Assembly (NCBI GenBank): GCA_016201195.1
Contig: JACQDI010000551.1
Span: 1 to 6,745 of the forward strand
From: Acidobacteriota bacterium
Lineage (GTDB): Bacteria > Acidobacteriota > Terriglobia > Bryobacterales > JACQDG01
DNA: 6,745 nucleotides
Direction of reading: 5' to 3'
Shown here: in pieces, positions 1 through 6,124 of the stretch
How the letters are laid out: each line of letters begins with the position of its first letter
How positions within the stretch are numbered: position 1 is the first letter of the stretch
Program-made: the position numbers and the translations under genes
Notes under the pieces: generated by a model
What the model was told of the DNA's origin: nothing
The model's database searches: none
Seen by the model: only the letters and a program-made list of their open reading frames with translations

Positions 1-461
1 AGGAACACCACGAAGCCCTGCCGCGCCAGGTTGATCCCCCGCCCCGGCAAGGACGCGAGCGGCTGGTTCTCGAGCCGCCCGTAGGCCCAGTGGCCGTGCG
101 GCGAGACCACCCCGGGGAACTTCCCCTCGCGCCCCCGCGGCCGGTAGAGGTTCCCGCCCAGGTAAAAGCCTGGGTAGGTTTCGAGCAGCACCTTCTCGAT
201 CGAATACCCCTCGCGGTCCAGCCGGCCGAACACCTCGGCGTGGATGGGGCCCTTCGCCGGCATCGGCCACAGACCGCTCGCGGCCAGCATCTGCTTTCGC
301 AAAAATGCCGCCCGCTCCAGCCAGGCTTCGCGGCTGGCGTATTCCGCCATCTCGAAATGCGAGTCGGTGTGAAGGACCAAGGTGTTGCGGCGGTCCTGGT
401 CGGGAATCTGCGCCGGAGCCGGCATGGCCAGGCACACCAGCAGCGTCAGTGCGTATCTCAT
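1..461 (-). CDS. Secreted alpha/beta-hydrolase, acetylxylan-esterase-like (3' end outside window)
   Basis: Partial gene: 153 codons from the start at 461 down to the left edge, with no stop reached. The protein starts MRYALTLLVCLAMPAPAQ, a classic signal peptide with a likely cut after APA, so it should be exported. The mature part has a helical N-terminal section rich in Glu, Arg and Ala, then GFYLGGNLYRPRG at about residues 98-110 and FPGVVSPHGHWAYGR at about 115-129. The strand-plus-HGHW pattern is that of the oxyanion-hole region in alpha/beta-hydrolases of the acetylxylan-esterase / Abhydrolase_7 kind found in soil bacteria. The nucleophile Ser and the catalytic Asp and His lie outside the window, so activity cannot be judged. 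It sits 34 bp downstream of the ATPase gene on the same strand and has its own promoter-like sequence. The start is supported by the signal peptide. Family call is moderate; substrate is unknown. Confidence 0.75.
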   Translation of the reverse strand, partial: MRYALTLLVCLAMPAPAQIPDQDRRNTLVLHTDSHFEMAEYASREAWLERAAFLRKQMLAASGLWPMPAKGPIHAEVFGRLDREGYSIEKVLLETYPGFYLGGNLYRPRGREGKFPGVVSPHGHWAYGRLENQPLASLPGRGINLARQGFVVF

Positions 462-469
462 AGTCGTCG

Positions 470-499
470 ATTGTAACGCGGTCCTTGCAGCGCGGTCAC
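470..499 (-). promoter_or_regulatory. Putative promoter of the secreted hydrolase, start codon close to the -10 box
   Basis: On the minus strand TACAAT (plus 470-475) lies 8 nt before the ATG at 461, and GTGACC (plus 494-499, 4 of 6 matches to TTGACA) lies 18 bp further upstream. Transcription from this -10 would begin at or next to the start codon, giving a leaderless or nearly leaderless mRNA. No Shine-Dalgarno sequence is visible in the 34-bp gap. The -35 box overlaps the end of the ATPase coding region. Confidence 0.5.
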
Positions 500-1635
500 A
501 ACAGCTCCTTCATGAGACCTTCCAGGTCCACGAACTGCGCCTCCACCCCGCGATAGCTCCGCCTGAAGCCCCGCCGGACGTCCTGCGCTACCACATAGCT
601 CTTCCCGTGCGGATACTGCCGGCGAAAAATGAGAAGGTTCGCCGGATCGAAATCGTCCGCCGACCACTTGCACTCAATCGTCATCACCTCCCGGCCGCGG
701 CGAGGCACCAGGGCGAAATCGATCTCGTGCTTCTGCTTGTCCCGCCAGTATTGGACGCCCCGCTGCGGGAAGCGGGAATGAATCTCGTTCAGCACAAAGT
801 GCTCCCACAGGATGCCCAGATCGTCGGGCCGCAGGCTCTCCCACCCGCGATAGAAGCAGACAAAGCCGGTATCAAAGGCGTAGACCTTGGGCGCCGCTAC
901 GATCTCGGTCGCCTTGTGCGTGTGGAACGGGCGGATCACGTGGGCAACGAAGGTGGCCTCCAGAACCCCGAGATAGTTGACGATCGTGGTGCGGCTCACC
1001 TCACAGGGACCGGCAAAGCTCGACGCCTCAAAGATCCCCCCGCTCTGGACGAACAGCAGCTCGGCAAACCTCTGAAACGAGTGGCGGCGCTCGAGCCGGA
1101 ACAACTCCTGGATATCCTTGGCCCAATACGCGTCCATCCACTCCTGGAAATCTGCCTCGGGCACCTGCGGCTCCAGAAAGAACGGAGGCAGGCCCCCGTG
1201 GAGCAGCCGGTGCTTCAGGTCCTTCGATCCGAAATCAGCCAGATCGAGAGAGTTCATCGGCGTCAGCCGCAACTCCACCTTGCGGCCGGTGAGAGTGTCA
1301 CGGAACTTGGAGGAAGCGCCCAGAACGGACGAGCCGGTGGCCAGAATCCGGGTCTTCGGATAATGGTCGGCGGCGATCTTGAGGATCTCCGAGGGGTTTC
1401 GCAGGCGGTGGATCTCGTCGAGCACCACCGTCTGGCCCCGGTGCTCGTCAAGAAACGGCTCGGGCTGCTCCAGCAGGCGCCGCACCGAGGGCAGCTCGCA
1501 ATCAAAGTAGCGGGAGCCGGAAACGCTGCGGCACAGGAAGGTCTTGCCGGTGCGGCGCACCCCCACCAGCCAGATCACCGATCGCCGGGTCCAGGCCTGC
1601 TCCAGCCGCCCGATCCAGAACCGCCGTTTTACCAT
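496..1635 (-). CDS. AAA-type ATPase with C-terminal DUF4143 (PD-(D/E)XK nuclease-like) domain
   Basis: A 379-residue cytoplasmic protein. The N-terminal ATPase domain shows Walker A GVRRTGKT (25-32), Walker B VVLDEIH (70-76) and a sensor-1-like TGSS (100-103). A helical, winged-helix-like middle follows (about 170-230). The C-terminal DUF4143 domain carries the nuclease-like signature E304-x-D306 and E321-C-K323, as seen in PD-(D/E)XK folds. Length and domain order are normal for the DUF4143 ATPase family, which is widespread, patchily distributed and without an agreed function; some authors link it to DNA-related or defence roles. The start is well fixed: an in-frame TGA lies two codons upstream of this ATG. 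No Shine-Dalgarno is seen. The gene faces away from the sugar cassette and has an AT-rich control region of its own, which suggests an independently acquired accessory gene. Confidence 0.9.
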   Translation of the reverse strand: MVKRRFWIGRLEQAWTRRSVIWLVGVRRTGKTFLCRSVSGSRYFDCELPSVRRLLEQPEPFLDEHRGQTVVLDEIHRLRNPSEILKIAADHYPKTRILATGSSVLGASSKFRDTLTGRKVELRLTPMNSLDLADFGSKDLKHRLLHGGLPPFFLEPQVPEADFQEWMDAYWAKDIQELFRLERRHSFQRFAELLFVQSGGIFEASSFAGPCEVSRTTIVNYLGVLEATFVAHVIRPFHTHKATEIVAAPKVYAFDTGFVCFYRGWESLRPDDLGILWEHFVLNEIHSRFPQRGVQYWRDKQKHEIDFALVPRRGREVMTIECKWSADDFDPANLLIFRRQYPHGKSYVVAQDVRRGFRRSYRGVEAQFVDLEGLMKELL

Positions 1636-1648
1636 TCGCCATCATGTT

Positions 1649-1654
1649 ATCATA
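1649..1654 (-). promoter_or_regulatory. Possible -10 box of the ATPase gene
   Basis: On the minus strand TATGAT lies 13 nt before the ATPase ATG at 1635, leaving at most a very short leader. I find no good -35 at 16-18 bp, so the promoter may need an activator or may use another AT-rich hexamer nearby such as TAGTAT. The hexamer is easy to find by chance in this AT-rich stretch. Confidence 0.3.
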
Positions 1655-1660
1655 TGGTTA

Positions 1661-1722
1661 TACTAATCGCAACACTGATTTCATTTAGTAATACTAAAAG
1701 AAATCATACTTTCGTTTAGTAA
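1661..1722. repeat. Operator-like cluster: TTTCRTTTAGTAA direct repeats and TTTAGTA-A-TACTAAA palindrome
   Basis: TTTCATTTAGTAA (1679-1691) and TTTCGTTTAGTAA (1710-1722) are direct repeats differing at one position and starting 31 bp apart, close to three helical turns. The first copy overlaps a perfect inverted repeat with 7-bp arms, TTTAGTA-A-TACTAAA (1684-1698). A further TACTAA half-site is at 1661-1666. All four half-sites lie in an AT-rich island 26-87 bp upstream of the ATPase start. The arrangement is typical of binding sites for a dimeric DNA-binding protein. Regulator identity is unknown; autoregulation by the ATPase is possible but not shown. Confidence 0.6.
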
Positions 1723-1787
1723 AACATGACCAGCCGGGATGGGGCCCTCTTTCCACTCGGCGAGCCAGGGCGAAGAGCAGGCACAAA

Positions 1788-1804
1788 GCAAGCGTACGCA
1801 AGCG
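1788..1804. repeat. GCAAGCG direct repeat with 10-bp period upstream of the ConA-like gene
   Basis: GCAAGCG occurs at 1788-1794 and again at 1798-1804, one helical turn apart, with the 8-bp palindrome GCGTACGC (1792-1799) across the junction. It covers the region just upstream of and at the expected -35 for the -10 box at 1824-1829. It could be an activator site or chance in GC-rich DNA. Confidence 0.25.
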
Positions 1805-1820
1805 AAACGAGGTCCCCACG

Positions 1821-1829
1821 TGACACAAT
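1821..1829 (+). promoter_or_regulatory. Putative extended -10 promoter of the ConA-like gene and downstream cassette
   Basis: TGACACAAT holds a TGn extension followed by CACAAT (4 of 6 to TATAAT), ending 8 nt before the ATG at 1838. There is no Shine-Dalgarno between it and the ATG, so a leaderless transcript is likely if this box is used. The spacing matches the boxes in front of the genes at 461 and 6125. Confidence 0.45.
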
Positions 1830-1837
1830 AAAGGCTT

Positions 1838-2464
1838 ATGCGTCGAGTGGCGCTGTTGCTATTGGCCGCGGCGGGCGTGGCCGCGGCTGAGAAGATCGAC
1901 TTCGAGGACGGCAAGCTGTCGCGCTGGATCCTGCCCTCCCCCGCCGATTGGAGGATCGCGGCCGAGGGCGGAAACCACTTCCTGCGGCTGCTCCACAAGG
2001 GCCAAATCGGCACGCCCCGCCGCCCCTTGCAGTACGCCATTCTCAAGGACGCCTGCCTCGGCGACTTCGATCTCCGGGTCAAGGTGCGCCGCGCGGGCAA
2101 GAGCATGATGATCGCCTTCGTCTACCAGGACACGCTGCACTTCTACTACGCGCACATCTCCTCCGACAGCGGCGAAACCGCCGTCCACAACGGCCTGTTC
2201 AAGGTCGACGGCGGCGAGCGGTTCCGCATCGGCGGCCACGGCTCGAAACCGGTGCTGCCCGACCAGAAGTGGCACGAGATCCGCCTGGTGCGGCACGCGG
2301 CCAGCGGTGAAATCGTGCTGTTCGCCGACGACGACCCGGAGCCGCGGTTCTCCCACCTGGACACCGCCTTCCGCTGGGGCCGCATCGGCCTGGGATCGTT
2401 CGACGAGACCGGCGATTTCGACGACCTGCGCCTCGAAGGAGAGCCCCGTTCCGAATGTCGATAG
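1838..2464 (+). CDS. Small secreted protein with concanavalin-A-like (DUF1080/LamG-type) domain
   Basis: A 208-residue protein. MRRVALLLLAAAGVAAAEK is a signal peptide with a likely cut after AAA (about residue 17), so it is probably periplasmic or extracellular. The rest is one beta-rich domain. An N-terminal IDFEDGKLSRW opening, FDLRVKVRR, MMIAFVYQDTLHFYYAH, WHEIRLVR and a closing GRIGLGSFDETGDFDDLRLEG are the alternating strands of a concanavalin-A-like lectin/glucanase sandwich, as in DUF1080 (3-keto-disaccharide hydrolase type) and laminin-G-like proteins. No catalytic Glu pair of GH16 is apparent, so carbohydrate binding or an unrecognised hydrolase are both possible. Its last 10 bases overlap the start of the HAD gene, so the two are probably co-transcribed. 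The start is supported by the signal peptide and the nearby -10 box. Confidence 0.85.
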   Translation: MRRVALLLLAAAGVAAAEKIDFEDGKLSRWILPSPADWRIAAEGGNHFLRLLHKGQIGTPRRPLQYAILKDACLGDFDLRVKVRRAGKSMMIAFVYQDTLHFYYAHISSDSGETAVHNGLFKVDGGERFRIGGHGSKPVLPDQKWHEIRLVRHAASGEIVLFADDDPEPRFSHLDTAFRWGRIGLGSFDETGDFDDLRLEGEPRSECR

Positions 2465-3264
2465 AATACCTGCGTCCCGGGGCCAGCGCCGCCCAGGCCC
2501 GCGTCGTCCTGTTTGATTTCGACGGCACCGTTTCGCTCATCCGCTCCGGGTGGGTGGAGGTGATGGTGCCGATGATGGTCGAGATCCTGCTCGACCTGAA
2601 GACCGGCGAGAGCGAAGCCGGGCTGCGCGCCCTGGTCAGCGAGTTCGTCGGCCAGCTCACCGGCCGCCAGACCATGTACCAGATGATCGAACTGGCGCGC
2701 CAGATCGACCTGCGCGGCGGCAAGCCCCTCGACCCGCTCGAGTATAAGCGCCTCTACTACCAGCGGCTGAATCACCTGATCGAAGACCGCATCGAAGGAT
2801 TGCGCGCCGGCCGCATCGCCCCGGACCAGATGATGGTGCCCGGCGCGCGCCGCTTGCTGGATGCTCTGAAGGAGCGGGGCCTGGAGATGTACCTGGCCAG
2901 CGGCACCGATCAGCCTTACATGCGCGAGGAGGCCCGGCTGCTACAGGTCGACGCCTGCTTCGACGGCCGCGTTTACGGCGCGCTCGACGACTACAGGAGC
3001 TTCTCCAAGAAGATCCTCATCGAGCGCCTCATTTCCGGCAGCCAGCACCGGGGCGACCAGTTCCTCGGCTTCGGCGACGGCTACGTGGAGATCCAGAACA
3101 TCAAGGAGGTCGGCGGCGCGGCCGTGGGCGTGGCCACCGACGAGCCCCTCTGCGTCGAGGTGGACCAGACCAAGCGCCGCCGCCTGGCCGGGGTCGGCGC
3201 CGATTGGATCATTCCCAATTACAATTGCTACCATGAACTGATGGCGGCTTTGTTTAACGAATGA
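2455..3264 (+). CDS. HAD-superfamily phosphatase (phosphoglycolate-phosphatase-like, helical C1 cap)
   Basis: A 269-residue cytoplasmic hydrolase, expected to remove phosphate from a small metabolite through an aspartyl-phosphate. Motif I is VVLFDFDGTVS with nucleophile D21 and acid/base D23. A long helical insert (about 28-125) forms a C1-type cap. Motif II is LASGTD (147-152), motif III lysine is K185 or K186, and motif IV is GFGDGYVE (205-212) with D208 and E212 as the metal-binding acids. The DFDGT motif and large cap separate it from GmhB heptose-bisphosphate phosphatases, which are shorter and carry DRDG. The start overlaps the preceding gene by 10 bp; AAGGAG at 2436-2441 lies 13 nt before the ATG, a rather long but usable spacing. 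A sugar-phosphate substrate is inferred from the kinases and isomerase downstream. Confidence 0.88.
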   Translation: MSIEYLRPGASAAQARVVLFDFDGTVSLIRSGWVEVMVPMMVEILLDLKTGESEAGLRALVSEFVGQLTGRQTMYQMIELARQIDLRGGKPLDPLEYKRLYYQRLNHLIEDRIEGLRAGRIAPDQMMVPGARRLLDALKERGLEMYLASGTDQPYMREEARLLQVDACFDGRVYGALDDYRSFSKKILIERLISGSQHRGDQFLGFGDGYVEIQNIKEVGGAAVGVATDEPLCVEVDQTKRRRLAGVGADWIIPNYNCYHELMAALFNE

Positions 3265-3273
3265 GCTTCTCGC

Positions 3274-4248
3274 ATGGGCTCCCGCTACCCCATCTTCGAC
3301 CGCTCGCGTTTGTGGATCAAGTCGCTCGCTGAGCGCCGCCACGACATGGACCTGGATACCCTCCTCGACCTGGACGCCACCGAGCCTACCTTCTCTCACC
3401 CGCAACTGGCCGCGGTGGCCACACGGCTGGCGGAGGCCCGGGCGCGCGGCGCGGCGCGCATCCTCATGCTCGGCGCCCATGTACTCAAAGTCGGCGTCTC
3501 ACGGCACCTCATCGACCTGCTCGAGCGGGGCTGGCTGACCCACATCGCCTTCAACGGCGCCGGCGCCATCCACGACTACGAGCTGGCGCGCGTCGGCGCC
3601 TCGACCGAGAGCGTGGCCCGCTACATCCAGACCGGCGAATTCGGCCTGTGGCGGGAAACCGGCGCTCTCAACGATTGGATTCGTGAGGCGGCGGACCTCA
3701 GCCTGGGCCTGGGCGAGAACGTCGGCAGACGCATCGCCGAGAGCGATTTCCCCCACAAGGACGTGAGCGTCTTCGCGGCCGCGTACCGTTCGGGAGTTCC
3801 GGCCACGGTCCATGTCGGCGTGGGATACGACATCATCCACGAGCATCCCAACTGCGACGGCGCGGCTCTGGGGAAGGCGAGCTATCACGACTTTCTGATC
3901 TTTACCCGCTCGGTCGAAAGCCTGGAGGGGGGCGTGCTGTTAAGTTTCGGCTCGGCTATTATGGGCCCCGAGGTGTACCTCAAGGCGCTCTCCATGGCCC
4001 GGAACGTGGCTCACCAGGAGGGGCGAAGGATCTGCCATTTTCTGACCGCTGTTTTTGACCTGGTGCCGATCGGGGGCGATTATCACCGCGAGCTGCCGAA
4101 GACCGACCCGGGCTACTACTTCCGGCCGCACAAGACGATCCTGGTGCGCACGGTGGCCGACGGCGGCGAGAGCATCTATTTCTGCGGCGACCACCGGGCC
4201 ACGCTGCCCGCCTTGCGCCGGGCGATCCTGGTGGAGGCTTGCAAATGA
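3274..4248 (+). CDS. Deoxyhypusine-synthase-like protein of unknown function
   Basis: A 324-residue protein with no signal peptide or membrane segment. Its layout resembles deoxyhypusine synthase, an NAD-dependent Rossmann-type enzyme. ILMLGAHVLKVGVSRHLIDL (about 63-82) and THIAFNGAGAIHDYELA (about 90-106; N94, H100, D101) match the N-terminal part. The DVSVFAAAYRSGVPATVHVG block (about 166-185) and EGGVLLSFGSAIMGPEVYLK follow, then IGGDYHRELPKTDPGYYF and a C-terminal region with PHKTILVR (K287). The canonical catalytic motif around EAVSWGK is not visible; K287 falls at roughly the equivalent place, but I cannot show that it aligns. Bacteria do not normally make hypusine, so another aminobutyl transfer or an NAD-linked reaction on a sugar is conceivable. 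It starts 9 bp after the HAD stop and ends in an ATGA overlap with the kinase. An internal start at M25 is possible. Confidence 0.65.
   Translation: MGSRYPIFDRSRLWIKSLAERRHDMDLDTLLDLDATEPTFSHPQLAAVATRLAEARARGAARILMLGAHVLKVGVSRHLIDLLERGWLTHIAFNGAGAIHDYELARVGASTESVARYIQTGEFGLWRETGALNDWIREAADLSLGLGENVGRRIAESDFPHKDVSVFAAAYRSGVPATVHVGVGYDIIHEHPNCDGAALGKASYHDFLIFTRSVESLEGGVLLSFGSAIMGPEVYLKALSMARNVAHQEGRRICHFLTAVFDLVPIGGDYHRELPKTDPGYYFRPHKTILVRTVADGGESIYFCGDHRATLPALRRAILVEACK
4233..4237 (+). promoter_or_regulatory. Shine-Dalgarno that decides the PfkB kinase start
   Basis: GGAGG lies 7 nt before the ATG at 4245, an ideal spacing. An in-frame TTG at 4239 would leave only 1 nt and is therefore rejected as start. 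The site lies inside the end of the preceding gene. Confidence 0.7.
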
Positions 4249-5234
4249 ACCTCCCCGACCTGCTGGCGAAGTTTTCCGGCCTGCGGGCCCTGGTGGTGGG
4301 CGACATCTGCCTGGACCGCTGGTGCTACTACGATCCCTCGGTCGCCGAGCCCTCGCGGGAGACCGGTATCCCCCGCGTCGGTGTAGTGGCCACCGAGGTC
4401 ACCCCCGGCGCCGGCGGCACCATCGCCAACAATCTCGTCGCCCTGGGCGCGGGGCGCGTATCCGTGATCGGGGCCATCGGCCAGGACGGCTTCGGCTTCG
4501 AGCTCGAGCATGCGCTCGCCGACCGCAAGATTGAATACAACCTGCTGGTCGCCTCGAAGAGAATCCAGACGTTCACCTATACCAAGCTCATCAACCAGGC
4601 GAGCGGCGTCGAAGACCTGCCCCGGTGCGACTTCCTCAACACGCGGCGGTTGCCGGAAGACGTGGAAAACCAGCTCATCGTGAACTTCAACGCGCACTTC
4701 CACGAGTTCGACGTCATCCTGGTTTCCGACCAGGCGGAGACCGAGCCCGGGGGCGTGGTGACTGCGCCGCTGCGCGACCTGATCGCCGATGTGGCCGAAC
4801 GCTATCCGGAAAAGGTGATTGTGGCCGATTCCCGCGCCCGCATCGAGCGCTTTCGCAACGTGATCGCCAAGCCCAACCACGACGAGGCCTCCGCCGCCTG
4901 CCGCCGGCTGTTTGGCGAGACAGACCTCCATCGGCTGCGCTCGTTCATTGGCGGCCGCCCGCTGCTGGTGACCAAGGGTGACCGCGGCGTGCTGCTGGTC
5001 GACGAGCGCGGCGAACACCTGGTGCCCTCCGAGAAGGTCCCGCACCCGGTCGACATCTGCGGCGCCGGCGACAGCTTCGCCGCCGGCCTGGGGCTGGCCC
5101 TGCGCGCGGGGTGTGATTTTCCCACCGCCATTCGCTTCGGCAACCTCGTCTCCTCCATCACCATCATGAAGAAGGGCACGGGCACCGCCGTCCCCGAGGA
5201 GATCCTGGCCAAGGCGGCCGTCCGCCTAAACTGA
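4245..5234 (+). CDS. PfkB-family sugar kinase resembling the heptose-7-phosphate kinase domain of HldE
   Basis: A 329-residue ribokinase-fold kinase, expected to phosphorylate a sugar or sugar phosphate with ATP. VVGDICLDRW (17-26), the PSRETGIPRVGV strand (36-47), GGTIANNLVALGA (57-69) and DICGAGDSFAAG (270-281, catalytic base D276) follow the order and wording of the N-terminal domain of HldE/RfaE, as does the C-terminal KKGTGTAVPEE. HldE domain 1 makes heptose-1,7-bisphosphate from heptose-7-phosphate. The HldE nucleotidyltransferase domain is absent, and no separate HldC-like gene is in the window. The ATG shares bases with the previous stop (ATGA), so translation is probably coupled. With a GmhA-like isomerase three genes away, a heptose or related C7/C6 phosphate is the best guess; fructose- or ribose-type substrates remain possible. 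Confidence 0.85.
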   Translation: MNLPDLLAKFSGLRALVVGDICLDRWCYYDPSVAEPSRETGIPRVGVVATEVTPGAGGTIANNLVALGAGRVSVIGAIGQDGFGFELEHALADRKIEYNLLVASKRIQTFTYTKLINQASGVEDLPRCDFLNTRRLPEDVENQLIVNFNAHFHEFDVILVSDQAETEPGGVVTAPLRDLIADVAERYPEKVIVADSRARIERFRNVIAKPNHDEASAACRRLFGETDLHRLRSFIGGRPLLVTKGDRGVLLVDERGEHLVPSEKVPHPVDICGAGDSFAAGLGLALRAGCDFPTAIRFGNLVSSITIMKKGTGTAVPEEILAKAAVRLN

Positions 5235-6095
5235 ATGCTGCGTAAACCGAAAGATATTCTCGCTATCGACATCGGGGGCGCCAAGCACTCCCTCGCCCTG
5301 TTTCACGACGGTCGCCTGACGCGGCGCGAAACCTGGCCCACCGACGTCGAGGGCGGCCGCCCCTGGATGGTCGACCGGCTCCGGACGCTGGGCCGCGAAT
5401 GGCGCCAGGCAGAGCCACCCGCTGCCTGCGGGATCGGCTTCGGCGGCCCGGTGGACTTTGCCGCCCAGCGCGTCGGCTGCTCCATGCACGTCGGCGGCTG
5501 GGAGGATTTTCCCCTCTCGGCCGCCCTCGAAGAGGCGCTGGGCATCCCCTGCCGCATGGATAACGACGCCAACCTCGGCGCCCTCGGCGAATACACAGCC
5601 GGCGCCGGACGCGGCTGCCGCTCGCTGCTCTACATGACCCTCTCCACCGGCATCGGGGCGGGCATCCTCATGGATGGAAGAATCCTGCGTGGGGCCGACT
5701 CGCTGGCCGGAGAGCTGGGCCACATTTCGCTCGACCCGGAGGGGCCGGTGTGCTCCTGCGGCTCGCGCGGATGTTTCGAAGCGCTCTGCTCGGGCCGGGC
5801 CATCGAGCAACGCACCGGGCGCCCACCCGCTGAGTTGCTGCAAGACCCGGCCTTTCGCGCCGGCTACATTCCGACCCTCGCCCGTGGCCTGCGCGCGGCG
5901 CTCCTGCTGCTCAACCCGCAGCGCGTGGTCATCGGCGGCGGGCTGAGCAAGGCCGGCGAGACCCTGTTCGCCGAGCTGCGCGCCGAGTTGTGCCGCCAGA
6001 TCCCGGGCTCGCTTCCGGTCCGCGTCGATATACAGCCCGCGGCGCTGGGTGACGATTCTGTCCTCTGGGGAGCGTTCGCTCTGGTAGCCCCGTAG
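5235..6095 (+). CDS. ROK-family sugar kinase
   Basis: A 286-residue cytoplasmic kinase of the ROK (repressor, ORF, kinase) family, lacking the N-terminal helix-turn-helix of the repressors. DIGGAK (12-17) is the phosphate-1 loop, DNDANLGALGEY (109-120) contains catalytic base D111, and STGIGAGI is phosphate-2. GELGH with H163 and CSCGSRGCFE (C173, C175, C180) form the ROK zinc site, which is complete. GGGLSKAG is the adenosine-side motif. Members phosphorylate glucose, N-acetylglucosamine, N-acetylmannosamine, fructose or allose; the sequence alone does not tell which. The ATG directly follows the kinase stop (TGAATG), with no Shine-Dalgarno, so translational coupling is likely. The region after the zinc motif is somewhat short, making the protein slightly shorter than the usual 300 or so residues. 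Confidence 0.9.
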   Translation: MLRKPKDILAIDIGGAKHSLALFHDGRLTRRETWPTDVEGGRPWMVDRLRTLGREWRQAEPPAACGIGFGGPVDFAAQRVGCSMHVGGWEDFPLSAALEEALGIPCRMDNDANLGALGEYTAGAGRGCRSLLYMTLSTGIGAGILMDGRILRGADSLAGELGHISLDPEGPVCSCGSRGCFEALCSGRAIEQRTGRPPAELLQDPAFRAGYIPTLARGLRAALLLLNPQRVVIGGGLSKAGETLFAELRAELCRQIPGSLPVRVDIQPAALGDDSVLWGAFALVAP

Positions 6096-6106
6096 CGGTT
6101 CGCAGT

Positions 6107-6115
6107 TGCTAGAAT
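6107..6115 (+). promoter_or_regulatory. Extended -10 promoter directly before the SIS isomerase gene
   Basis: TGCTAGAAT is a full TGn extension plus TAGAAT (5 of 6 to TATAAT), ending 9 nt before the ATG at 6125 in the only sizeable gap (29 bp) of the cassette. No Shine-Dalgarno is present, so a nearly leaderless mRNA is expected. It may give the isomerase its own expression in addition to read-through. Confidence 0.5.
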
Positions 6116-6124
6116 GGGGCCGTA

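Noticed and set aside
382..1719. A 445-codon open frame on the plus strand
   Set aside because: It lies opposite the ATPase gene, which has clear motifs. Its product is Leu/Ala/Arg-rich without recognisable domains, as expected for an antisense frame in GC-rich DNA.
1679..1722. A CRISPR-like or satellite repeat
   Set aside because: Only two short copies of 13 bp are present with an 18-bp gap, which fits operator sites rather than an array.
1726..1900. A short plus-strand frame opening with ATG right after the AT-rich repeats
   Set aside because: About 50 codons, no Shine-Dalgarno, composition unlike the neighbours, and it runs out of frame into the signal-peptide region of the real gene.
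2455..3264. Calling the HAD phosphatase GmhB
   Set aside because: GmhB proteins are shorter and carry a DRDG motif; this one has DFDGT and a large C1 cap, so only the broader family is supported.
4239..4244. TTG two codons upstream as the start of the PfkB kinase
   Set aside because: GGAGG would be only 1 nt away, while the ATG at 4245 has ideal 7-nt spacing and forms the ATGA overlap.
4176..5045. A 289-codon open frame on the minus strand
   Set aside because: It is antisense to the PfkB kinase gene, whose motifs are unambiguous; low-complexity product and no domain seen.
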